Part shown: piece after piece, positions 17,766 to 26,834 of the stretch
Layout of the letters: the number at the start of each line of letters is the position of its first letter
Numbering within the stretch: the first letter of the stretch is position 1
From: an uncultured Lachnospiraceae bacterium
GTDB taxonomy: Bacteria; Bacillota; Clostridia; Lachnospirales; Lachnospiraceae
NCBI GenBank assembly: GCA_910579275.1
Contig: CAJTTO010000007.1
Span: 49,472 to 113,471 of the forward strand
DNA: 64,000 nucleotides
Direction: 5' to 3'
The notes under the pieces: model-generated
The model's database searches: none
What the model was told of the DNA's origin: nothing
The model's input: only the letters and a program-made list of their open reading frames with translations
Position numbers and translations under genes: made by a program

Positions 17766-19082
17766 TTATAACCTTACCTTTTTCCCCAACACTTCATTAG
17801 GTGTCTCTATATAAATTGTATTTGCTTCTAAGTTTATATTTTTTGCGCTTACCAATGATATACACTTCTGGGAAGATGCTAAAATAGGTGATTCATCATT
17901 TACTGTAATTCCATCTTCTGTCCTTTCATTTACAAATCCCAAACTTTTCTCTTTCAAAAACATTTGTTTTCCAGTTTCATCAGTTAAATATTTCTCGTTT
18001 CCATTCGTTAATTTACCATGAATCGTGCCATTTTCTCGTACACAATTTATAACAACCGCTGATTCTTCCTTCGCGTTTTTAAAATATACATGAACTATCG
18101 TTCCTACCTGTGGCATTAAATACATCGCATTTCCTGTTTCTGGCATCCATGGATAGTCATATGCTTTTGCAATTTCCTGTTCTTTGTCAAAATCAAATTT
18201 TAGACGTACCGTCTCTTTTGTTACAGATAATACATTCCCACGAACTGACATTCCACTAAATTTTTGGTTATCATATCTATGTAAAACAACCATAGGCAAT
18301 TTCCCTATACGATAATGGAAAATAATCTCATCATTAGAAAAACACATTCGCTTTTCTAATATAAATAGCTTTTTGTTTTCTAAGACAACACCATTTCCTA
18401 TGTCAAAATCTTTATAAGATGTAATATCATAGCCTACAAAATCATCCCTTCTAAGATTTGTATCAATATCCCTACGCTGCCAGAAAACTTCACAAAATAC
18501 TTTTTTTAATTCCAATACTTCCATTTCCTGATACTCTTCCGGAAGTCTCAAGCCCACACTTATTCGGGGCTCTGACTCTTTATATCCCGGATAGATTACG
18601 GTATTCATTCTTGATGCCATTCTTCTTATAAATTCCCATGCAGTCTCATGATACTGAATCAGCGGAGCGTTCCCATATATAGGCTCGCATTGATAATTAA
18701 GAATTCTTTCGTCTTTCTTTAATACCTGTCTCATAATTTGCTCATATGACATTGTGCAATCTTGAAAAGAGCAACTCTTTTTTTCCTTATCCAAATCTAT
18801 TGTGTGCGATATCAGTTTAATATTCAATATATCCACTTTCTGTATGGAATCTCTCTTAATCGAACATTCCTGACATTTGCCCGAAAATAAAATACTATCA
18901 TCACACACATACATAGCATTAATTTCAGTTAATTTAAATAAATCTTTTTCAGAGTATTCCAAATGTGGTACTTCATATGTCACTCTCGCTTTTGCATGCT
19001 CGTTCGGCAAAATAACAATTTCAAAATCCCTAATTATTCCATTAATTTTTATATTTACTGCCCTAATATCAGATATATTCAT
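17766..19082 (-). CDS. VgrG-like spike protein
   Basis: ATG at 19082 is chosen because AAGGA precedes it and it lies just after the stop of the upstream VgrG-like gene; an upstream in-frame ATG at 19142 would overlap it. The 438-aa product has the gp27-like base with QYHETAWEFIRRMASR (the spike family's QYHETDW..L.R motif), an OB-fold (SVRGNVLSVTKETVRLKFDFD ... YPWMPETGNAMYLMPQVGTIVHVYF) and a beta-helix-like C-terminus (SLVSAKNINLEANTIYIE). This is the gp5/gp27-type spike that carries the PAAR-like tip. It lies downstream of a second VgrG-like gene, so heteromeric spikes are possible. Confidence 0.83.
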   Translation of the reverse strand: MNISDIRAVNIKINGIIRDFEIVILPNEHAKARVTYEVPHLEYSEKDLFKLTEINAMYVCDDSILFSGKCQECSIKRDSIQKVDILNIKLISHTIDLDKEKKSCSFQDCTMSYEQIMRQVLKKDERILNYQCEPIYGNAPLIQYHETAWEFIRRMASRMNTVIYPGYKESEPRISVGLRLPEEYQEMEVLELKKVFCEVFWQRRDIDTNLRRDDFVGYDITSYKDFDIGNGVVLENKKLFILEKRMCFSNDEIIFHYRIGKLPMVVLHRYDNQKFSGMSVRGNVLSVTKETVRLKFDFDKEQEIAKAYDYPWMPETGNAMYLMPQVGTIVHVYFKNAKEESAVVINCVRENGTIHGKLTNGNEKYLTDETGKQMFLKEKSLGFVNERTEDGITVNDESPILASSQKCISLVSAKNINLEANTIYIETPNEVLGKKVRL

Positions 19083-19101
19083 GTTTTCCTTAAGTACCTC
19101 T

Positions 19102-20508
19102 TTATTGAACTTTGACTTTTGTTCCCTCAAATCGTATTTCATCTTTCACAGTAATTGTATTATTGCCTTGCTTTAAGACAATTGCTTCTGCTGCGCACAA
19201 ATTTACCGAATCATTCGCACTAACCAACGATATATTCCCACCCGCCTTTAAAACAATATCTTCTTTGCTGACAAGGATAATACCATCTGTATCCGAAATA
19301 CAAATCAGCATACCATTGCCATTTGAAATCTTTATATCACACGGCGTAAGTTCAATCTGTTTTCCGTATTTTGTCGTGATTGATTTATTGTCCGGATTAT
19401 TTCTAATTTGCTCGCTGTCCCCTCCTGCAACATGAACAGAACTGCAAGCATAACAGCTCTCTTCCATTTCATTTGGAAAGTATACTCTCACACAATCCCC
19501 TATTTCTGGCATACAATACCATCCAGTGCCATCCGGAGACGAATATACTGTAGAATATGGTAACCATGAAAGTTTTTCCTCACTTCCATTATCCCCCTTA
19601 TCCATGCAGACTTTTACCATATCATTTTTTACATTTACTATCTTTCCATCAAGCGACATGCCGATAATGTGATTATTATACCGTTTGATCTGCGCAAACG
19701 CATTTTTCCTTTGCATTTTATATGAAAAAACCAACTCCTCTCCTATAAATTGCATTTCCACTTTATTTATATAAAGTTTTTTATTATGAAAAAGAACAGA
19801 ATCCCCTACATTGTAATGTTTTGTATTAGTACATTCATAGCTTATACTGTCTTCATCAATTATTTCTGTAACTCCGTTTCTTTTCTTGAATTCACATAAT
19901 TGGTTATTGCATTTAACAGTATAGACAGCTGGGTTCAGACATATTTCCTCCGAATCACAAAGACCGATACTTACATATTTACTTTTATTCCTGTAATTTC
20001 CTACAATACCCATATGGAAATGTGATGCCAGCCGCTTTAAAAACTCCCAGTCAGTCTCATGATATTGAACCAGAATTTGTCCTATACTCTTATCCAAGTC
20101 TGCAGAAGATAAAATGCCGCACCCATAAGATTTAAGTACCTCTGTAGCTATTTGTCCATATGTCATATCCTTATTTTGAAAAACTCTTATTTTCTCGACT
20201 ACATCCATGCTATGTGTAAACCCAGTTATACTTAATTCAAAATGACAGCCTGACTTGAGGTTTCCCATATTCAAATTCTTTAAATAACCCGAAAAAAGAA
20301 TACTTTGTCCGCCATCCTGTTCCTGAAACAATATATCTATCATGTCTTCACCATATATTAACCTTTCCAGCTTTTCTGCATCCGTGTCTGCAATGCTGCC
20401 ATCCAAATAAAATGTGGCATGATGGTTCCAGGCTGCTGTCATATGCGCATGGTTTACTGTTATAACCCTGATATCATTGATACTATAAATCATCTGTGTC
20501 CATACCAT
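19102..20508 (-). CDS. VgrG-like spike protein
   Basis: A 468-aa protein with ATG at 20508 after AGGA. It shows QYHETDWEFLKRLASHFHM in the gp27-like base, an OB-fold ending in GWYCMPEIGDCVRVYFPN, and a C-terminal beta-helix with repeated hydrophobic strands (EDIVLKAGGNISLVSANDSV, AIVLKQGNNTITV). Its C-terminal layout closely parallels that of the 49508-50896 protein (TPDSL..TNNNG, DKDIVLKADGEV). It begins the AT-rich payload block that runs to about 13570. Confidence 0.84.
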   Translation of the reverse strand: MVWTQMIYSINDIRVITVNHAHMTAAWNHHATFYLDGSIADTDAEKLERLIYGEDMIDILFQEQDGGQSILFSGYLKNLNMGNLKSGCHFELSITGFTHSMDVVEKIRVFQNKDMTYGQIATEVLKSYGCGILSSADLDKSIGQILVQYHETDWEFLKRLASHFHMGIVGNYRNKSKYVSIGLCDSEEICLNPAVYTVKCNNQLCEFKKRNGVTEIIDEDSISYECTNTKHYNVGDSVLFHNKKLYINKVEMQFIGEELVFSYKMQRKNAFAQIKRYNNHIIGMSLDGKIVNVKNDMVKVCMDKGDNGSEEKLSWLPYSTVYSSPDGTGWYCMPEIGDCVRVYFPNEMEESCYACSSVHVAGGDSEQIRNNPDNKSITTKYGKQIELTPCDIKISNGNGMLICISDTDGIILVSKEDIVLKAGGNISLVSANDSVNLCAAEAIVLKQGNNTITVKDEIRFEGTKVKVQ

Positions 20509-20576
20509 GTTTTCCTAAATAATCTCCTTATAAATATTTTAGAGTTAATATCGCCAGTTTTTTCAACCGCTTATGG

Positions 20577-21416
20577 TCACATCACCGTCAATATAATAAT
20601 CGTCGCATTATCCTTATTCCTTGCCGGATTCCGCTCAAGCGATTCCATAATCAGGTCTGCCTGTTTCTGGGCGCCGCAGCGTTTTGCCAGGATGTTCTCG
20701 AGCTCTATCTGCCCCAGCAGCTCCACCCCGTCGGAATACAGCAGTACCTTGTCATGTTTCTTGAGGTAGATAGGACGGTCGGACTCGCACGCCTTCTTGA
20801 AGCCGTCGAAGCCGAGGTAATTGACAAGGCGCTTGTCCGTGGCGCTTCCCATCGCCTCCTCCCTGCCTATGATTCCTGCATAATACTGGTCCTCAAGCCA
20901 GTTCTTGACGTTTTCCTTGCGGTTGACCTCTATCAGCCGACCGTTGCGCAGCACTGCAATGTTGCTGTCGCCGACTGACGACCAGTACATCCTGTCCTCA
21001 ACAATGACAATAGACACCTGTGTGGTGCCTCCTTTTACCTCCCCAAATTCATCACGGATATGGCCGTTTGCCATCACTGCGGACTTCTGAAAAAAATAGG
21101 TTATGTTTTCCGTGATGTCCCGTTTCCCGAATTCATCAATATAGGTCGCTACTGCAATCTCGCTTGCAAGCTTTCCGTCCTGGTAACCACCGATTCCGTC
21201 CGCGACAATGGCAAATGCCGCATAAGGACGCAGGCTGGTGCCAAACGAGTCGTCCTGTTTTTCCCGGTTTCCGATAATCTGCGCGTTTCCGATGTCCAGC
21301 CTGATTTTGCTGTTTTTATAAATATGCCTGTGCTCTGACAGGTAACGGATTCCTATGCATGCCGCAAGCACGATAAGAATGATTACCGCAGCAGCGATAA
21401 GTGCTGTCTGTATCAT
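20577..21416 (-). CDS. PP2C-family Ser/Thr phosphatase, membrane anchored
   Basis: Start ATG 21416 (AAGGAGA site) rather than the upstream frame that overlaps the FHA gene. The 279-aa protein has one membrane helix at 5-26 and a complete PP2C domain: ADGIGG (72-77), GGTTQVSIV (129-137), VGDSN (148-152), YSDG (227-230) and KDN (268-270), supplying the metal-binding Asp residues D73, D229 and D269. It likely removes phosphate from Thr residues made by the two kinases of this operon, as PppA does in diderm T6SS post-translational control. It is flanked by FHA genes. Confidence 0.9.
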   Translation of the reverse strand: MIQTALIAAAVIILIVLAACIGIRYLSEHRHIYKNSKIRLDIGNAQIIGNREKQDDSFGTSLRPYAAFAIVADGIGGYQDGKLASEIAVATYIDEFGKRDITENITYFFQKSAVMANGHIRDEFGEVKGGTTQVSIVIVEDRMYWSSVGDSNIAVLRNGRLIEVNRKENVKNWLEDQYYAGIIGREEAMGSATDKRLVNYLGFDGFKKACESDRPIYLKKHDKVLLYSDGVELLGQIELENILAKRCGAQKQADLIMESLERNPARNKDNATIIILTVM

Positions 21417-21427
21417 GTCTGTCTCCT

Positions 21428-21961
21428 TTACTGCTCTGTTGCCGGATTGCCGTCGTTCCACTCAAAATGTTCTCCGCAAAGCGGCATAAAAATAAACTTG
21501 CTTTTTCCGATTTCCACGATGGAGAACGCCTCAAGTGCCACAGGCGTGTATACTGCCTCGCCATTCACATACGCAAGCCCCGATGAGTCGCCCGGCAGCA
21601 GATAGGTCTGCCTGTTTTTGCCGTCATAGCTTATGGCGGCATGGTTAATGCGCGACACGGTGTTGTCCTCGAGAATCTGAATATGCATGTTGTCGGCGCG
21701 CCCGATAAAGTTCTTGCCGGCATGTATCTTGAAATCCTTGCCGTACTGGGGTCCTTCAATACATACAAGCCAGCCTGTAACCGGATCCACCGTGTCGGTC
21801 ACTCCTGATACGGACACGGTCTTATCCGGATCGTCGAGCATCAGCCTTTTGTTGTTCATCAGGTTTGTGTTAAGCTCAAGATTTGTATTGCAGTAGGGAC
21901 AGGTGTCCCCATATTTTCTGGCACTGAACATGTGCCCGTTTTTACAGCGGTTTAATCCCAT
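21428..21961 (-). CDS. FHA-domain protein with N-terminal zinc ribbon
   Basis: A 177-aa protein. C6 and H10 followed by CPYC (21-24) suggest a small zinc ribbon. Residues about 60-165 form an FHA domain (GKNFIGRADNMHIQI, NTVSRINHAAISYD, GDSSGLAYVNG), the pThr-binding fold. R-S/T-H core residues are present (GR, SR, NH). It lies between a membrane FHA protein and the PP2C gene and would read phosphorylation made by the operon's kinases. Confidence 0.87.
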   Translation of the reverse strand: MGLNRCKNGHMFSARKYGDTCPYCNTNLELNTNLMNNKRLMLDDPDKTVSVSGVTDTVDPVTGWLVCIEGPQYGKDFKIHAGKNFIGRADNMHIQILEDNTVSRINHAAISYDGKNRQTYLLPGDSSGLAYVNGEAVYTPVALEAFSIVEIGKSKFIFMPLCGEHFEWNDGNPATEQ

Positions 21962-21994
21962 CTTTTACCTCCCTCTCCAATGCCCTTCAGTATA

Positions 21995-22663
21995 TTACCG
22001 AATCTGCAGCATTGCGTTTGCTATATATATAATGTCGCCTGCCTCAACCTCCACAGCGCCCACAAGCTTCACGTCCAGAAGCGCGCTCTGGTATTTTTTC
22101 TTGACCCTTGTGCCGTTCTTGGAATCAATATCGTCGATATACCATCCGTTATCCGTATAGTTGAGCACAGCATGCTGCTTTGATACCATGTCTGCCACCG
22201 CAGAGCCGGACAAATCGACGTCCACATTGTCCTTTCCGTTGCTCTTTCCTATGATGAGCGCCGTCTTGCTCTGAAGGCTCCACTCGAGCAGAACGCTCCC
22301 CTGCTCATTCAGCAGCACAAGACTTGTAACTTTTTTTCTGGTGTTGTCTAAACTGTCCGTCTTTGCCGGACTGCTTGCTTTTGTCGGATCACTGGCAGCG
22401 CTTTTGCCTGCATCCTCTTCCGGTTTTATAATATCGCCGCCTGTGCCTTTCGCCGCCTGCTGCCCTTCTCTTCCAATCACCTGAACAAAGCAGAAAATGC
22501 CTTCTCCCACAAACAGGCACAGCGCCAGAAAGACCGCCGACACGATTTTTACTGTCGTCGACACATTGAGCTGAAATACTCGTAGTAAAAGGGCTCCTGC
22601 AACGCCCCACGAAGCTGCCTCCAAGAGGCTTGTAATGTAGCATGTTATAAATTTTTTTCCCAT
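21995..22663 (-). CDS. membrane-anchored FHA-domain protein
   Basis: A 222-aa protein with two N-terminal membrane helices (about 10-30 and 38-62), a low-complexity linker rich in Lys/Ala/Ser/Asp, and a C-terminal FHA domain (ALIIGKSNGKDNVDVDL, MVSKQHAVLNY, DIDSKNGTRVKK). The GK, S.QH and NGT core residues of pThr binding are kept. It would place phosphothreonine recognition at the membrane next to the sheath and tube genes. Confidence 0.87.
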   Translation of the reverse strand: MGKKFITCYITSLLEAASWGVAGALLLRVFQLNVSTTVKIVSAVFLALCLFVGEGIFCFVQVIGREGQQAAKGTGGDIIKPEEDAGKSAASDPTKASSPAKTDSLDNTRKKVTSLVLLNEQGSVLLEWSLQSKTALIIGKSNGKDNVDVDLSGSAVADMVSKQHAVLNYTDNGWYIDDIDSKNGTRVKKKYQSALLDVKLVGAVEVEAGDIIYIANAMLQIR

Positions 22664-22744
22664 AATCCAATTTTCCTGATAACAAGATATAGACCGCCGG
22701 GAAATCCGGCAGCCTCTATCCTGTCCTGTGTGCCTGCAGCCTAA

Positions 22745-23158
22745 TCAGCCTGCATATCCTCCGGTAACTGTAGCATCCTTAATCTTATCCTTCTTCTGTC
22801 TGATGATAAGTGTGAATGTACCGATGCCTTCCTTGTCGTCATAGTCTTCCTTGTAGTCAATGACAAATGCCTTTGTAAAGGTGTACTCCCTTACTACCTG
22901 TCCTGCTGCAAGTGACTTTACGGTGACATTTCTGTAGCAGTCTGCATTGTCTGATGTTACCATTGCCCACTTTGCCAGATCCATGGATGCCTCTGAGCCC
23001 TCGTCAAGCATGGTAAGTATTTTTCCCCTGATGGTAGCCGTCACTGCCACATCGGTTGTCTTAGCATTGGTTCCGTCGGGTGTGTCCACGGCAAACTTTA
23101 CTGTCTGGATGGTTTCCACACCTAACTCTGTTCCTTCAACGTTTAAAATAAATCCCAC
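22745..23158 (-). CDS. Hcp/TssD-like tube protein 2
   Basis: A 137-aa beta-rich protein starting at GTG 23158, with GGAGGAACAGACA before it. It aligns over its length with the neighbour at 23184-23606: MGF...., LG.ETI..V.F...TP...NA...D, W.......A.CY..V.V..L.AG..VRE, Y...ED..GIGTF.L...QKKDK. The length and the Gly-poor beta pattern fit the Hcp/TssD tube fold. A second tube-like subunit may form a mixed tube, a cap, or carry cargo. Confidence 0.8.
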   Translation of the reverse strand: MGFILNVEGTELGVETIQTVKFAVDTPDGTNAKTTDVAVTATIRGKILTMLDEGSEASMDLAKWAMVTSDNADCYRNVTVKSLAAGQVVREYTFTKAFVIDYKEDYDDKEGIGTFTLIIRQKKDKIKDATVTGGYAG

Positions 23159-23183
23159 TGTCTGTTCCTCCTTGTCCTGTTAA

Positions 23184-23606
23184 TTAAAATGCGAAGCCGC
23201 CCTGGTACTGAACGGTGTTGTTTTTGTCCTTTTTCTGCTTGAGCAGCAGCTTGAATGTACCTACTCCGGTCTCATCCTCGAAGCTCTCGGCATAGTTTGC
23301 TATGTATACGGTATCCATAACAATCTGCCGAACCTCCTTTCCAGCGGAAAGTACATCCACAGTCACCTGTCCATAGCAGTTTGCATCTTCCGCAGGTACG
23401 AGCGCCCACTGTGCAAGCTTTACGGTTTCATCCGCCACTCCGGCGATGTTTGCCCTGATTTTTCCTGTAACCAGCACTCCCATACCTAAGTCTGTGGAGC
23501 GGGCATTGCTGTCCTTTGGTGTCTCTGTCAGGAACTGAACAGATTCTACTGTTTCCATTCCCAAGTCGATCGTGTCTTTTGCCTGAATTGATACTTTAAA
23601 TCCCAT
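23184..23606 (-). CDS. Hcp/TssD-like tube protein 1
   Basis: A 140-aa protein with a very strong ribosome site (AAGGAGGA). Its sequence pattern (MGFKVSIQAKDTIDLGMETVESVQF, QWALVPAEDANCYGQVTV, VGTFKLLLKQKKDK) is that of a TssD/Hcp inner-tube subunit. It is placed immediately after the sheath gene, as in T6SS and phage clusters. The tandem neighbour is its paralogue. Confidence 0.83.
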   Translation of the reverse strand: MGFKVSIQAKDTIDLGMETVESVQFLTETPKDSNARSTDLGMGVLVTGKIRANIAGVADETVKLAQWALVPAEDANCYGQVTVDVLSAGKEVRQIVMDTVYIANYAESFEDETGVGTFKLLLKQKKDKNNTVQYQGGFAF

Positions 23607-23649
23607 CTTGTCCTCCTTGTGTTTCTTATTTATTTTTATCTATAATAGA

Positions 23650-23696
23650 AAGATGCGGCGTTACAGTTCATCCCGGGGCTGAACCGCTGACATCTT
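23650..23696 (-). repeat. RNA hairpin between sheath and tube genes
   Basis: AAGATG (23650-23655) pairs with CATCTT (23691-23696), with GCGG/CCGC and GTTCA/TGAAC stems inside. In the transcript it lies downstream of the sheath stop. No T-run follows, so it may set relative expression of tube over sheath by processing or 3-prime end protection, not stop transcription. Confidence 0.4.
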
Positions 23697-23707
23697 AATA
23701 TTATCTG

Positions 23708-25885
23708 TTATGATGCGCCTGCCGTACTTGTCTTTGTGACAGATACCTTGAGGTTCTTGACATTTCCGTTAAATGCGATGCGGATATTGCACTCGTTGGT
23801 TGCCTCGTCGATGACGCTGTCAATCTCATCACCGTTGTCAAGTATGGCGTTTACGAAGTTTCTGTCCGCGCCCCAGACAGACTTCTGGCTCTTTGGATGG
23901 TTTCCGAAGAACTTCTCCACATTGTCCACCTTGAAGTCGTTTGTCATGTAGCGCAGGATTCGCTCCACGTAAGTGCTTACCATCGTCTTGTACAGAGAAT
24001 CGTATGCATCGTCCACAAGCGCAAGGGTTCTCGCCTTGTACACTGTGATGTTTTTAATTTCCCTGCCCTGAAGCTGGCTGCTCTCCGATGCAAACACAAA
24101 TCCGAATCCCTTGTTGTTGATTGCGTTCTTTATCGTATTGGTATAGCCTGTTATCTCTTTTGCCATGGTTGACACTGTCCGCAGCGAATGGTCGCCCGCC
24201 TCAATGTCGTAGCGCACGCCGGGGTACTTCGGCGTTACCTGCGGGAAAAACTCCTTCAGGTAATCCGGACACTGGTATGCCGCCACAATGCCGGCTGCAA
24301 TATATGCCGCACCGATATACACACCCTCTATCCATAATTTCAAGACATCTTCCCTTTCTTTTGAGAGCGCCACCACGCCTTCCTCTGACACTGTCATACG
24401 CTTGTCCAGCTCCACGCCTGACTTGTCCTTTGGAACAACCGTAAAATTGGGAATGCAGCAGGATACATACTCACTGAAATCCTTCTTCATCAGCGGAGCG
24501 GACTTGTCGACAAACTTTTCGATTCCCGAAGTCGCCACATAGTTGAATGTCGTGTCCTCGCCTGTCCGGAAACTGTAAAACATCTGTATCTTGTATTCCT
24601 TTGTCACATCAAGCAGCGTGGCAAGTGACTCGAGTGTATTTCCTGCTTCCTTTTCCACTTTTGCATTTCCCTTAAAGCGCTGTCTGGTTATCTTCTTCCC
24701 GCTGCTCCCTTCCAGCTCAATGTCCGGCACAATGCCAAGCCACACGGTATTGTCATAATTTGTCTTGGTGTTGACTGAGTTTAAGTACGTCTGCAGCCTG
24801 CCGATATTCATGCTGCTCACAAGCATTTCAAGCTTTATGTTCGTGACAAGCAGGGACGGAACCATGCCTTTGTTCTTAGTCGCATACTGCTCAAAGAAGC
24901 TGCGCACGCCGAGGAGCTTTTCAACCAGCGGCTTCACCGTCTTTACAAAATCATCCTTTGACTTCTTGTAAAACTCAAGGTATGCGTTATAGTTCTGTAC
25001 CTCGACCTCCACATCGATCTCGTCGTTTGTCACTGCGGTCAGCGGGCAGAATGTCCTGACGACAAGGCTTCTGACATAATCCGACGGTTCTTCGTTGAGG
25101 GCGTCATAATCATCCTCAAACGCTTCTATCAGCCCTGCCTTGCTATTCTCCTGCTGCACCAGCAGAAGCTCGTTTTTCTCCTTTTTGGGCGCCTCAAGCA
25201 CTTTCAGCTCGCCGTGCTCGCCCATGCTGAGTACCCCGAGCTTCAACGGCTCGTTCTCCTTCTTGGACGCGCCCTCCGTCAGCAGAAGTCTTGTCTTTAT
25301 ATCCTCAATGGCAAGCGGCAGCATTGCCATGACATTGTTGTAATTTCTGCTGGCATCCTCAAACTTCACATTAAGCTTGTCGCCAAGGTCACGTTTCTTT
25401 GGGTCTTCGTCGTCGAGCTGGTCATATTTTTCATACAGGTAATTGATTTCTTTGCGGACCTGCTTGATGTCGTTCATAACTTTCTTGGGAGATATCATGT
25501 CCAGCACATTCTCAAACTTGAAATCCACATTCATGATTCCCTGCGCCTTCTTGGTATCAATCAGCGTAAAAAGCATGTTCAGGAAATCATTCTGCCTGTT
25601 GAGCGGTATTTCCGTGATAAACTCATCCGGTATGTTGGACGGTTTTTCCAGCGTGTACAGCACGTTCTGTGTGTTGGCGTTAAAGAAGGAATATACCACC
25701 GGCTCAAACTTGTCGAGAAATTCGTCAAAATTCCTGACAAGGAGTTTGCGGTGTATTTCCTTTATCGTGTCATCGTCAAGGCTCTCAAGATCCTTGGCGT
25801 CCCCAATCATGGTGAGGAGATTGAGCTTCTCAGGATTTATCTCCTCAAAAAGCATGGTTCGGTTTGTCTGTGTGATTACTTCCAT
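23708..25885 (-). CDS. contractile sheath-like protein (TssC/VipB type)
   Basis: A 725-aa protein in the sheath position before two tube genes. It has a variable N-terminal half, the middle block LLGVRSFF...SLLVTNIKLEML, FTVVPKDKSGVELDKRM, IAAGIVAAYQCPDYLKEFFPQ, and a C-terminal KAR.LALVDDAYDSLYKTMVSTYVERILRYM.....V.KFF followed by a strand-rich tail (ECNIRIAFNGNVKNLKVSV) of the kind that makes the handshake in contractile sheaths. It is longer than TssC (about 500 aa), by an N-terminal extension with a charged linker (about 205-260). No separate TssB-like gene is seen in the window, so the extension could supply that part. Confidence 0.8.
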   Translation of the reverse strand: MEVITQTNRTMLFEEINPEKLNLLTMIGDAKDLESLDDDTIKEIHRKLLVRNFDEFLDKFEPVVYSFFNANTQNVLYTLEKPSNIPDEFITEIPLNRQNDFLNMLFTLIDTKKAQGIMNVDFKFENVLDMISPKKVMNDIKQVRKEINYLYEKYDQLDDEDPKKRDLGDKLNVKFEDASRNYNNVMAMLPLAIEDIKTRLLLTEGASKKENEPLKLGVLSMGEHGELKVLEAPKKEKNELLLVQQENSKAGLIEAFEDDYDALNEEPSDYVRSLVVRTFCPLTAVTNDEIDVEVEVQNYNAYLEFYKKSKDDFVKTVKPLVEKLLGVRSFFEQYATKNKGMVPSLLVTNIKLEMLVSSMNIGRLQTYLNSVNTKTNYDNTVWLGIVPDIELEGSSGKKITRQRFKGNAKVEKEAGNTLESLATLLDVTKEYKIQMFYSFRTGEDTTFNYVATSGIEKFVDKSAPLMKKDFSEYVSCCIPNFTVVPKDKSGVELDKRMTVSEEGVVALSKEREDVLKLWIEGVYIGAAYIAAGIVAAYQCPDYLKEFFPQVTPKYPGVRYDIEAGDHSLRTVSTMAKEITGYTNTIKNAINNKGFGFVFASESSQLQGREIKNITVYKARTLALVDDAYDSLYKTMVSTYVERILRYMTNDFKVDNVEKFFGNHPKSQKSVWGADRNFVNAILDNGDEIDSVIDEATNECNIRIAFNGNVKNLKVSVTKTSTAGAS

Positions 25886-25929
25886 CTTTTTTCTTCCTTT
25901 CTCGTATGTGTAATCCTATGTTCTGACGC

Positions 25930-26817
25930 TTACATGGGTACCATGCAAGTATCTGTTTTCAGGGCTTTTGCAAGCATGTCCATGTCTGCCGCCCTTTTAT
26001 TCCAGTCGGGCTCTATCGCCCTCATGACTGCCTGTTCCAGTTCTTCTGTCACCAGTGCATACTCCGATACATTCGGCACCGGCTCATCCGCCGTTATCTC
26101 GTTGGCTGGCGGAAGCCTGCATCCTGTCAGCATATAATAGATAAGCGCCCCCATGCTGTACACATCCGTCCGCGCGTCCGTACCGCTGCCCCGATAAAGC
26201 TCAGGTGCGGAATAGCCATTGCTCACAAACTGCAGCTCCGAGCGGCTGTCCGCCGCATAACAGGCGGAACCGAAATCAATCAGTACGGGTCTGTTGTCCG
26301 GACGCATAATAATGTTTGACGGCTTGATATCCCTGTGCAGGATTCCGAGCTTATGCACCCGTCGGACAATCTGGATGAGATTCCCGACACAATCCTCCAC
26401 GGAATATGCCTGTCCCGTGTCCATATATTCCTTGAGGTTCATCCCCTCTATGTAGTGTGTGACCAAGTAGCCTGTTCCGTTTTCCGTGAAGGAATCCAGA
26501 TATTGTACCGTACAGTTCCCGTAGGGCTCCCTGATGCTGCTGACCCTTTTTACAATTTCACACTCCTGCAGGAAATTGGCAAAGCCTTTGATAAAGTATG
26601 TCCTGTATTTATTTCCCTTGCAGACTACGCATCTGCCGTCAAGATCCCTGTTTGAGAGACTGTACGGGCAGTATTCCTTTATGGCTGTCATCATTCCCTT
26701 TTCCATATCGGCAGCCAGATATATGATGCCTGTATGTCCCCAGTAATATACTTCCTGCACTTCATACCTTCCATGCAGGAGTGTACGCGGAGACAGCGCG
26801 ATATCTTTTACATCCAT
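25930..26817 (-). CDS. Ser/Thr protein kinase, soluble
   Basis: ATG 26817 is chosen: it begins the kinase domain region and lies 17 bases after the upstream stop. The 295-aa protein has catalytic K47 (TAIKEY), HRDIKPSN (161-168), DFG (181-183) and APE (205-207). The Gly loop is degenerate (WGHTGII). Residues 60-75 contain a Cys pair in RCVVCKG. This fits a PknB-like kinase of the Hanks type without a membrane domain. It sits directly downstream of the VWA gene and upstream of the sheath. In diderm T6SS, a kinase (PpkA), phosphatase (PppA) and FHA protein control firing. Confidence 0.88.
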   Translation of the reverse strand: MDVKDIALSPRTLLHGRYEVQEVYYWGHTGIIYLAADMEKGMMTAIKEYCPYSLSNRDLDGRCVVCKGNKYRTYFIKGFANFLQECEIVKRVSSIREPYGNCTVQYLDSFTENGTGYLVTHYIEGMNLKEYMDTGQAYSVEDCVGNLIQIVRRVHKLGILHRDIKPSNIIMRPDNRPVLIDFGSACYAADSRSELQFVSNGYSAPELYRGSGTDARTDVYSMGALIYYMLTGCRLPPANEITADEPVPNVSEYALVTEELEQAVMRAIEPDWNKRAADMDMLAKALKTDTCMVPM

Positions 26818-26834
26818 AACTACAATTCTTCCCC

